Source: Hygrocybe punicea (lineage: Eukaryota; Basidiomycota; Agaricomycetes; Agaricales; Hygrophoraceae). From it: a DNA stretch of 64,000 nt. The position numbers and the translations under genes are program-made. The stretch covers positions 5,952,001-6,016,000 of the forward strand of contig OY744463.1 of the NCBI GenBank assembly GCA_963556145.1, read 5' to 3'. Numbering within the stretch: position 1 is the stretch's first letter; every line of letters starts with the position of its first letter. Below, piece after piece: positions 34,734 through 43,208 of this stretch. Under the pieces are notes generated by a model. The model was not told the origin of the DNA, did no database searches, and saw nothing but the letters and a program-made list of their open reading frames with translations.

Positions 34734-37535
34734 CTACAAGTTTCTCAATCCCAACATTTCCACCATAGCAATCACCTTAGGCCGGCCAAGAGCTTTAGTC
34801 AAGATGTCTGCAGGCATATCATCTGTCCTGACATGCATCACATTAATGTTGCCCTTCTCCACTTCATCACGCAACCAGTAGAACCGCAGATCCAAGTGTT
34901 TCATGCGTCCATGATGCTCAGGATTCTTGGCAACAGATATTGCAGATTGGTTATCAATGAGAAGTGGTGAGGAGGTGGTGATGGTGTATCCCAGTTCAGT
35001 GAACAGATTCCGCAACCAAAGGATTTCCTGGCCAGCAGAGGTTGATGCAACATACTCTGCTTCTGTGGTTGACAGCGCAACAATCCCTTGAAGCTTGCTT
35101 GACCAGCTGATTGCACCAGTGCCCATCTTCACCACATAACCACTTGTGGATCGTCCATTGTCAAGATTGCCACCATGGTCTGCATCGGTGTACGTGGTGA
35201 ACAATTGAGTAGATGTGGGATCAGGTGCATAGGTAAGCTTGAGGTCGAGAGTGCCTTTGAGGTAGCGGAAGAGATGTTTCACTGCTTTCCAGTGGGTCAT
35301 TCCAGGATTCTTGTTGAACCGGGCAAGTACACCAACAGCATAGGCAATGTCAGGACGAGTAGCAGTGGCAAGATACATCAATGCACCAACTGCTTGGAGG
35401 TATGGAACAGCACGCATCTCCTCAATGTCTTTGGAGGATGTAGGAGACATGTCATTGCTGAGTTTCAAGCCAGGATCCATGGGAGTGCTGAGTGAGTTGC
35501 AATCAGAGAGTCCAAAGCGTTCCAGCAGTGTGAGAATGTACTGGCACTGAGAAAGTGACAGGGTGCGCTTGGATCTGTCTCTGATGATTTCAACACCCAA
35601 CAGCCATGACGTGGGTCCCAGTTCTCGGAGCTTGAAGTGCAACTTGAGTTCTGCAATGACCTGATTGATTTTCTCTTTGGACTTGCAGGCAATGGTCATG
35701 TCATCAATAAAGACTGGAATGATAATGCGCATGTCCTCCTTGCCATAAATCCAGATGCTGTGTTCACAAACAATCCTCCTGAAGCCCATTGACTCCAAGA
35801 CAGCATTGAGCTTCTTGTGCCAGCACCTTCCAGCCTGTTTGAGCCCATAGAGTGACTTCTGCAAATGCCAGACCCAATCATTGCTCTTCTCAACAAATCC
35901 CTCTGGCTGGCGCATGTAGACTTCTTCTTCAAGGGTTCCATTGAGAAATGCAGATGAAATGTCTACACTCTCCAAATGGAGATCCTCAAGTGCAGCCAAT
36001 GCCAGGATGGCGCGTAAAGCAGCCCATTTTGGAGTAGGAGCAAATGTTTCAGTGAAATCAAAGCCTGGGCGTTGCGAATATCCTTGGGCCACCAATCTCC
36101 CTTTGCGACGCTCAATAGATCCATCAGCATTCTTTTTGACTTTGAACACCCAGCGGCTGCCAATAGCTTTGTGGCCAGGTGGAAGCTGAACCAGATCAAA
36201 GGTGCCATTCTCAATCAAGGCCTGAATCTCATCTAGAGCAGCTTTGTGCCAGAGTTTCCTCTCCTCTTCTGGGCGAGACATTGCTTCAGCATAGGAGTTT
36301 GGCTCTCCATCATGATTGACTGTCTTGCATGCCCACTCAGAGGTATTGAATGCATATTCAACTGCTTGATCCCAAGTCAAGTAGGCATGATGTTGGCCTT
36401 CTGTGACAAAAGCCAGACCTGCTCTGACAGCATCAGCATATTCCAATTCATCATCACTTTCATCTCTGGGCAGGAGATCGAGTTCATCATCACTGCTTGA
36501 GTCATGTACAGATGTAGTTGATGGAGTTGAAGTTGAAGCTGGAGCTGGAGCTGGCGCTGGATTTACAGGAGGCATAAGCAAGGGATCAGGAGTGGGTGTA
36601 GCTGAAGATGGGGGAGGAGTTTGAGGTAGGGGCACAGGCTGAGTGAAGTACTTTCTCTCTAGTGCAGATTCATTGAGGGAGCCTTGAGGACGACTGGACC
36701 TGGGGGGATTCGTGCGTTTGGGAGGTGGAAGAACAGGTGCTGGATTGCGAACAGGACCTACTGGAGGAGCAGCAGGAAGTGGAACACCAGGTGCAGGATC
36801 ATTTTCAGCAGCAGGAGCAGGTGCTTCATCACCATTGTCATCATCTCCCTCTGGATGGAGCACCACTCCAGGATGTTTGGGAGGAGCCTCCACAACAGGT
36901 GGCTCAGAGACAAGGTTAATGGCAGTGGGAGAGTTCCCAGGGAAACACCGCTCATCAAATACTGCATGGCTACTGATTATAATCCGCTTTTCTACTGGGT
37001 CCCAGAATTTCCATGCTTTGACACCTTCTGGATAGCCAACAAAGATACACTTCTTTGAGTGTGGTTGCAGTGCTTTCCTCTTTTCCTTGTGAACCAGCAC
37101 ATACGCCAAGCAACCAAACACTCGAAAGTAAGAAATGTCAGGCCGTTTACGTTTCCAGACATAGTAGGGTGTCTCTCCATCCAATGCAGAGGTAGGTGTC
37201 CTATTGCTGGTGTGCACAAAGGCTGCCACAGCTAGCTTCCAGAAGGAGGGAGGGAGTTTTGCCTGAACCAGGAGTGCAGTAGCGCCACCAGCTACATCAC
37301 GATTGGCACGTTCTGCAACTCCATTCTGATGGGGTTCATTTGGTTCAGTGTGTTGGCATTTGATTCCCTCACTGGCACAGAAGTCAACATATTCATGGCC
37401 AATGTATTCACCTCCTTTGTCATCCCTGGTAGACCGGATTCTCCTGCCAGTCTGGTTCTCTGCATCTGCCTTGAACAGCTTGAATGAAGCCAATGCATCA
37501 CTCTTTTTCTTGAGGAAAGCAACAGTTTTCCAGCG
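34734..37535 (-). CDS. Copia-1 integrase core, reverse transcriptase and RNase H
   Basis: In frame with the upstream part across the TGA. Integrase residues D (STRDDKGGEY, about 37410) and E (NGVAERANRD, about 37320) are present. After a Pro/Ala-rich linker come RT (WVFKVKKNADGS, FLNGTLEEEVYMRQPEGF, SLYGLKQAGR, FIDDM catalytic box at about 35695) and RNase H (YTDADHGG, STTEAEYVA, DNQSAISVAK). It ends MLGLRNL. All catalytic residues are intact, so this element could be active if the two stops are read through or absent in sister copies. Confidence 0.92.
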   Translation of the reverse strand, partial: RWKTVAFLKKKSDALASFKLFKADAENQTGRRIRSTRDDKGGEYIGHEYVDFCASEGIKCQHTEPNEPHQNGVAERANRDVAGGATALLVQAKLPPSFWKLAVAAFVHTSNRTPTSALDGETPYYVWKRKRPDISYFRVFGCLAYVLVHKEKRKALQPHSKKCIFVGYPEGVKAWKFWDPVEKRIIISSHAVFDERCFPGNSPTAINLVSEPPVVEAPPKHPGVVLHPEGDDDNGDEAPAPAAENDPAPGVPLPAAPPVGPVRNPAPVLPPPKRTNPPRSSRPQGSLNESALERKYFTQPVPLPQTPPPSSATPTPDPLLMPPVNPAPAPAPASTSTPSTTSVHDSSSDDELDLLPRDESDDELEYADAVRAGLAFVTEGQHHAYLTWDQAVEYAFNTSEWACKTVNHDGEPNSYAEAMSRPEEERKLWHKAALDEIQALIENGTFDLVQLPPGHKAIGSRWVFKVKKNADGSIERRKGRLVAQGYSQRPGFDFTETFAPTPKWAALRAILALAALEDLHLESVDISSAFLNGTLEEEVYMRQPEGFVEKSNDWVWHLQKSLYGLKQAGRCWHKKLNAVLESMGFRRIVCEHSIWIYGKEDMRIIIPVFIDDMTIACKSKEKINQVIAELKLHFKLRELGPTSWLLGVEIIRDRSKRTLSLSQCQYILTLLERFGLSDCNSLSTPMDPGLKLSNDMSPTSSKDIEEMRAVPYLQAVGALMYLATATRPDIAYAVGVLARFNKNPGMTHWKAVKHLFRYLKGTLDLKLTYAPDPTSTQLFTTYTDADHGGNLDNGRSTSGYVVKMGTGAISWSSKLQGIVALSTTEAEYVASTSAGQEILWLRNLFTELGYTITTSSPLLIDNQSAISVAKNPEHHGRMKHLDLRFYWLRDEVEKGNINVMHVRTDDMPADILTKALGRPKVIAMVEMLGLRNL

Positions 37536-39170
37536 TCACTTGTCATCAATGAACAGTTCCCAATAGCGATAGCCCTCTGCTGTTTGCACAGGCAGTGGGC
37601 CCTTCAGATCCATGTGGATGAGGTTAAGAATCTGAGTGCGACGAGTGGCTGTTTTGGGAATGTCATGACGGTGTTGCTTTCCAAAGATGCATGGTTCACA
37701 GATGGGATCAGGAGTAGACTGAGACTTGATCACCATCCCTGTGACGAGCTTGTTCTTGTGCATGAGTTCCACATCAGCAAAATTGAGATGGGAACAACGA
37801 CGATGCCAGAGAGTGAGATCCAGGGGACAAGTGCTAACTGCGTGAGCAGACTGAGACTGGGGCACAATGACTTTGCCGTCCAAGTACCCGACGTTGTGAA
37901 TGTCAACAGTGGCAGTAAAACGAAGTTGGTTCTGCTGATGGAACAGAACCCTGTCATCCTCAATGGCTATTTTGAAGCCTTTCTGACGTGTGAGGTAAAA
38001 CAGAGAGAGTAGATTACTGCCAAGATCAGGTACATGAAGGACGTCATGGAATACAACAGGATACAGGGGTATACTCCTAGCGACTGGTTGAAACTCAACA
38101 GATCCCATCCCAGCCGAGTAGATGATTGAATCATTGGCAAGGCGAATTGGGACAATGTGAGGGGAATAGGAGCGAAACCAGTGTCGGTGGGGTGTCATAT
38201 GTGATGTGGCACCTGTATCCGGGTTCCAGTCAGTGCATGCTCGAGATTGCAGCCAATTGCTGCGGTGAGAAGGAGGAAGATAACTTGCATTGCCTGCAAA
38301 CTCAACAACAGCAATATTGCTGGCTTGCACAGGAGCGCTCTCAGGAATGTCTTGGGAGGCCTCCTTTGCATTTTGTCTGCGCTTCCAAGCCCGTTGGTTT
38401 CCCTGACCCTGCTTGTTGCCACCCTGCTTTTTGGCCTCAGCTGAGGCTTTCTGCTTCAATGAGCAGTCCCTCTCAACATGGCCCTCTTTTCCACAAAAAT
38501 AGCAGGTGACTTTTGAAGCGAATGAAGCAAGGTGGGATGAAGTACCAAGGGTGCGCGCAAGACGTTGGCTTTCTTCATTTTGGAATGCAGATTTGAGTTT
38601 GTCGAGGTCAAGAGTGTCGAGGAGGAGTAGCGATGAGGCAAAGTTATCGAATTCGGAGGGGAGAGCGAGGATGAGACTCATGGAAAGGAGTTCTTTGTCG
38701 AGGTCGTCAAGGGTGAATCCAGGTGGACGCAGGGCTTGAATGTCCTACATGGCCTTGTCAGCACGAGCCATGAGCTCAGTGAGCGTCTCATTGTCATCTT
38801 TGCGAGTGCTGAACAGGATTTTGTAGGCGTTGAAACGAGCGCCTGGCCGTTTTTGGAGGTGGACTGCCTCCAAGGCCTTCCACATAGCAACAGGATTCCC
38901 CTTTGAGGCTTTTACGTGCACTTTCTGGTTGTCCTCCAGTGCAAGCCAAATCTCCCCACTAGCTTTTGCAGCTTTCCTCTTCCACTCAGCAAGCTCTTTC
39001 TTCTCAGCAGCAGTAGGATGTGCAGCATCAGCTGGCACGGGCTGGGGCGTAGAACCATCAACGTATTCCCAAAGCTCCTTGGTGGCTAAATAAGCCTCCA
39101 TGTTGTCAGACCACTGACCCCAATTGGAGCTGGAGAGAGCGGGGAATGTACGTTTAGTGTCAGAAGACAT
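37536..39170 (-). pseudogene. Copia-1 Gag, zinc knuckle, protease and N-terminal integrase
   Basis: Start ATG at 39170 (MSSDTKRTFPAL). The Gag region of ~250 residues carries a TAG at 38745-38747 (after ADKAM). It is followed by a CCHC knuckle (CYFCGKEGHVERDC, about 38500), the aspartic protease site DTGATSHM (about 38205) and the HHCC pre-integrase module (LWHRRCSHLNF ... CEPCIFGK). The frame then stops at TGA 37536-37538 after FIDDK. Both stops are single-base changes away from sense codons (TGA from CGA at a CpG). Confidence 0.9.
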
Positions 39171-39916
39171 GATGGTGCTCAATATACGACTCTAGTTAGA
39201 TGTGGGGGGTGTGGTAGGAAGTGAAGCTGGAAACAGTCTCCTTAAAGCAGAGAGATTAACAGTCTGTTCTCAATCAGACGAAATCGGCTCAGGACAGCAG
39301 TAGTTGAAAATGGAGAGTCTTCAGACCAAAATCTGAAGGGGAGGCAACTGAATACCCGCCAGCCCAATCTCCCTACATGCTGTATCACAATGAGAGGTGC
39401 AGTAGCAACTGGGGTAACACTCCAGAGGAGGCCCAGGGAAGTAGCACTTCACTATGACTTGGCCTTGTTCTAGTCCTTTCTCAACAGACCAATAACCACT
39501 CCCAACAGGTAGAACTGTCAGAAAAGATGGATGCACACCCCACACACCTATTTGAGACGAAATCAAGCCTAACCCAAGCCCAAAAAGTGGCCTACAATGA
39601 CCTCACACAACCACAGTAGCCCAAAACCCAAATAGACTCAGAAACAGCAATAAACTGTTCTGAAGTTACTAACACAGGCGAAGTAAATCGACTCCGGACG
39701 ACGAAGCGCTAAGACGAGGACGTTGTACTGTTGCTAGGGCAAAGTATACGTGCCGAAGCAAGTGCTGACAACGATTCGAGTCGGTCCGATGGGTAGTTGT
39801 CGAAAACAGGGGTCGATCTCGGGAACGGCGAGGTTTTAGCATACGATAGTTGTTCCCAATCGATTCGGCGTAGTAACAAACGGTTTGGGCGAAGGGGGGG
39901 CGGTTATTCGTTAAGC

Positions 39917-39937
39917 TAGAGCGCAGGGCTCATAACC
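39917..39937 (-). promoter_or_regulatory. Copia-1 primer-binding site (half-tRNA-iMet type)
   Basis: The + strand here, GAGCGCAGGGCTCATAACC, reads like the anticodon arm of a fungal initiator tRNA-Met with CAT anticodon. On the element's strand it is therefore complementary to that region, not to the tRNA 3' end. Priming by a tRNA-iMet half-molecule is known for Copia and Ty5. Confidence 0.75.
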
Positions 39938-40164
39938 TATTGAAATAAACTGGTAGGAGGTCACTGTGAATACTAATATATTGTGTGATACAAAACTACA
40001 CTACTCACCTGGTAGGAGGTCACTGTGAATACTGAGGATACACAGTGAGCTCCCCACCAGGTTTGACCGCTTTGGGACAAATAGATACAAACAATCAGCC
40101 ACAATCTTCGAAATCTACTAAGTCCATACTCTCTTGTAGTAGAGTGACTCATCACAACCTAACA
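39938..40164 (-). repeat. Copia-1 5' LTR
   Basis: 227 bp, identical by eye to the 3' LTR. Confidence 0.93.
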
Positions 40165-40169
40165 AAGCT

Positions 40170-43100
40170 ACTGCTGTCAATGACATGGAAGAAGAAGAAG
40201 GAACTGAGACTGGCATATGTCCATTTGTTGTTCATGGTCTGACTGGTGAAGAGTACTCAACCAAAAGCATCAAAGCCATCAAAGCAATTGCACTAAAACA
40301 TCTGATGGATAATAAAAAGATCCTGGCAATTGGTCATGAGAGTGATCCAGAGTCCATCTATAACAATCCTCAGCTATTCCCTCAAATGATGCCATGGCTG
40401 TTTCCCTATGGACTTGGTGGAATTGGCAATTCTCTGATTCAAGGCAAAATTTCTGAAATTAAACATAAGAGACATTTATTGATGTATTATGACAAGAGAT
40501 TTCAAAAAGATCCACACTTTCCTTTGATTGCATTCAACCATGAGCAGATCAAAGAGTCTACCACAGCTGGCTATTTATTAGCTGAAAAAGCAAAATTTGA
40601 ACACATTTCACAAAAATTAATGGATGTTGATCTTGGAGTTTTGAATAACATTGCTAGAAAAATGGAAGATGGTGAACATGTCATTCCAGAAACTAATGAA
40701 GAGAAACTTTGCTTCCAATTAATTAAAGATATTGATCATGTAGGAAGTCATGTCAAAGGATCACTCACAAGCAAGAAATATATGAGAAATGAAGTATGGT
40801 CTCTGATGTCCTTTGTGGGTGCACCTTCCTGGTTCATCACATTTTCACCTGCAGATAACATGCATCCACTGTCTTTATATTTTGCTGATACCAAGGAAAC
40901 CTTTACACCAGAACTTAGAGGATATGATGAGCGCTACAGACTTATTGCAGAAAACCCAGTGGCTGGTACTAGATTCTTTCACTTTATGGTAGAACTATTT
41001 ATCAAACATGTCCTGGGAGTTGGTTCAAAGCATTCTGGCTTTTATGGTGACACCAAGGCATACTATGGCACAGTGGAGCAACAAGGACGTCTCACTCTGC
41101 ACATGCACATGCTACTATGGCTCAAGGGATGTCTGTCACCTCAGGAAATCAGAGATAGAATAATGGATTCAAATTCAGATTTCCAACAAGCTTTCGTTCA
41201 GTACCTAGAAAGTGTGCACATTGGTGAATTCATGACTGGAACAATGGATGAAGTTAAAGCTAAAGTAAACCAGCAATCTGAACAGGCAGACTGTAAGGAT
41301 CCCACTCAGACTCTGCCTGAAGCACCCCCACCTATGTGTACAAATAAGCATGATGTGAACAGTGATATCAATTGCAATGATTGCAAACAAATTAATTCAT
41401 GGTGGAAGAGATTTGAAAACACTGTTGATCATTTGATCCTATGCTCCAATGTTCATAATTGTGGCAGAAATAGTTCAAACAATGAGAAAGTCCAGAGAAA
41501 AGACAGACCCAGTTGCATGAACAAACATGATAAATGCAAAGCTAGATTTCCCAGACCTTTGTTTGAATCAACACAAGTAGATCCAAAAACTGGTGCATTG
41601 AATATGAAAAAGGGTGAAGCTTGGATCAATACATTGACACCACTAGTGACATTTCTACTTCGCTGCAATTCTGATGTTACAAGTCTTCTTTCTGGTACTG
41701 CAATCAAAGCAATTGTAGCATATATCTCTGACTATATTACAAAACCTGGATTGAAAACCTATAGTATATTTGATACCATCAGAAGTGTGTTTGATAGAAA
41801 CTCAGAAATGCTTGGAGGATCCATGAAAAGAAAAGACAAAGCTAGAAAACTCATCACCCAGATCATAAATGCTTTGACTGCAAAACTTGAAATTGGTGGT
41901 CCAATGGCTTCAATGTATCTTCTTGGCAACCCAGACCATTATACCAGTCACAAATTCATTCCTGTCTACTGGAGAAACTATGTGAGAGAAGTCCAGAAAG
42001 CTTGGAATTTAGATGAAATTGATGACATGCAAGTTGAATCTGAAAAGGTTGTACTGCACAATCAAAAGGGAAAATTCATAGGACTATCTGCTGTGCATGA
42101 CTATATTTACAGACCAGCTTATTATGAAGACATAAATTTATATGAATGGGTGCAGGGTGCAGAAAGAGCCAAGAGAAACATTCGAAAAGCTCATGATGAA
42201 ATAAACAGTGATGATGAGTTAGATGTCTTGGAATCTGAGCCACAAACTGCAACTCACAAAAAAACTTCGAGATCTAATGTATCTACCAGTAATGACTTGA
42301 GCATAGAATTTGATGATCTGAACATCAAAGATAATGACACCTTCATAGAATGTGATTCAGAGGACAATGACTCTGATAGCACTGAGCTGGTTCAAGAAGA
42401 TACCAAGCTTTTTCTAGAAGATCACCCATTGTATGAAACACACTGCATAGAATTCAGTAAAAAGAAGAAGCATGTTGTTCCAAACTTTGTTGGTGGTTCA
42501 TTGCCCAGACGTGACAGAGGAGACAGAGAGTATTATTGCACCACAATGCTCACTCTGTTCAAACCATGGAGATCTGGTCATGACCTGAAAAGTGAACTGG
42601 AATCATGGGATGAAGCATTCACTGATCATGAATTCACTGATAGAGAATTAGAGATTATGGACAACTTTAATCTGAGATATGAATGCCTTGATGCTAGAGA
42701 TGACTATTCTGCTCAGCTTAGACAAGGAGCAGTGTTAGATGGTACTTGTCCTCAATTTATGACTTCAGACATGATTTCACACTTGGATGATGACAACATT
42801 CAAAATGGTGGTGACTTTGGAGATGACAATTATGAGCAGGACAAAAACAATGCAGATTATGGCACTAACAAATATTCTGAGCTTGGTCAACATGGTAGAC
42901 TGATCAAAGCTCAAATGGATGCCACTGAAAACATTGTCAGAAACATTGGTTGGCTTGATCCATGTCCAGATAGTTCAATTACAGTAATTTCTGCTCCACT
43001 TGAAGTTGAAATGAATCAACCTGATACTCAATGGAAACAACTGGTTCAAGAACAAAGACAAGATATATTGGATGAGAGAAATCAACACATTCCTGCAAAC

Positions 43101-43208
43101 TCAAAGTCTACTTCACACAAAACATATACTAATCCAAATGAAAATTATGTGATGATTGTGGACCAATCATACTTGATGCAAACATTCAGAGCGGAAAATG
43201 CACAGTGA
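40170..43208 (+). CDS. HLE2 polyprotein, Helitron_like_N and Rep (HUH, Y2)
   Basis: Continues the frame after the Copia element. Helitron_like_N: MPWLFPYGLGGIGN (about 40390) and KRHLLMYYDKRFQKDPHFPL. Rep: the two-His HUH motif LTLHMHMLLW (about 41090) and the two-tyrosine motif AYISDYITKPGLKTY (about 41715), which nick and join the element ends. A Cys/His-rich KCKARFPRP segment precedes Y2, and an acidic linker (SDDELDVLESEP) follows. A TGA at 43206-43208 separates it from the helicase; the frame continues beyond it and CGA (Arg) is the likely ancestral codon. Otherwise intact over ~1000 residues. Confidence 0.9.
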   Translation, partial: TAVNDMEEEEGTETGICPFVVHGLTGEEYSTKSIKAIKAIALKHLMDNKKILAIGHESDPESIYNNPQLFPQMMPWLFPYGLGGIGNSLIQGKISEIKHKRHLLMYYDKRFQKDPHFPLIAFNHEQIKESTTAGYLLAEKAKFEHISQKLMDVDLGVLNNIARKMEDGEHVIPETNEEKLCFQLIKDIDHVGSHVKGSLTSKKYMRNEVWSLMSFVGAPSWFITFSPADNMHPLSLYFADTKETFTPELRGYDERYRLIAENPVAGTRFFHFMVELFIKHVLGVGSKHSGFYGDTKAYYGTVEQQGRLTLHMHMLLWLKGCLSPQEIRDRIMDSNSDFQQAFVQYLESVHIGEFMTGTMDEVKAKVNQQSEQADCKDPTQTLPEAPPPMCTNKHDVNSDINCNDCKQINSWWKRFENTVDHLILCSNVHNCGRNSSNNEKVQRKDRPSCMNKHDKCKARFPRPLFESTQVDPKTGALNMKKGEAWINTLTPLVTFLLRCNSDVTSLLSGTAIKAIVAYISDYITKPGLKTYSIFDTIRSVFDRNSEMLGGSMKRKDKARKLITQIINALTAKLEIGGPMASMYLLGNPDHYTSHKFIPVYWRNYVREVQKAWNLDEIDDMQVESEKVVLHNQKGKFIGLSAVHDYIYRPAYYEDINLYEWVQGAERAKRNIRKAHDEINSDDELDVLESEPQTATHKKTSRSNVSTSNDLSIEFDDLNIKDNDTFIECDSEDNDSDSTELVQEDTKLFLEDHPLYETHCIEFSKKKKHVVPNFVGGSLPRRDRGDREYYCTTMLTLFKPWRSGHDLKSELESWDEAFTDHEFTDRELEIMDNFNLRYECLDARDDYSAQLRQGAVLDGTCPQFMTSDMISHLDDDNIQNGGDFGDDNYEQDKNNADYGTNKYSELGQHGRLIKAQMDATENIVRNIGWLDPCPDSSITVISAPLEVEMNQPDTQWKQLVQEQRQDILDERNQHIPANSKSTSHKTYTNPNENYVMIVDQSYLMQTFRAENAQ

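Larger units (their letters stand above)
34486..40164 (-). mobile_element. Copia LTR retrotransposon with identical LTRs
   Basis: 227-bp LTRs at both ends look identical, and AAGCT is duplicated exactly (34481-34485, 40165-40169). The minus-strand LTR runs TGTTAGGTTG...TTTCAATA. The primer site abuts the 5' LTR, and a purine tract (AAGAGGGAG, 34713-34722) abuts the 3' LTR. Gag, zinc knuckle, protease, integrase, RT and RNase H follow in Copia order. Only two in-frame stops (38745-38747 TAG, 37536-37538 TGA) break a ~1480-codon frame. Identical LTRs mean a recent insertion. Confidence 0.95.

Noticed and set aside
39917..39937. tRNA-Met gene fragment
   Set aside because: Only the anticodon-arm part is present and it abuts a Copia LTR at the primer-site position; no complete cloverleaf.
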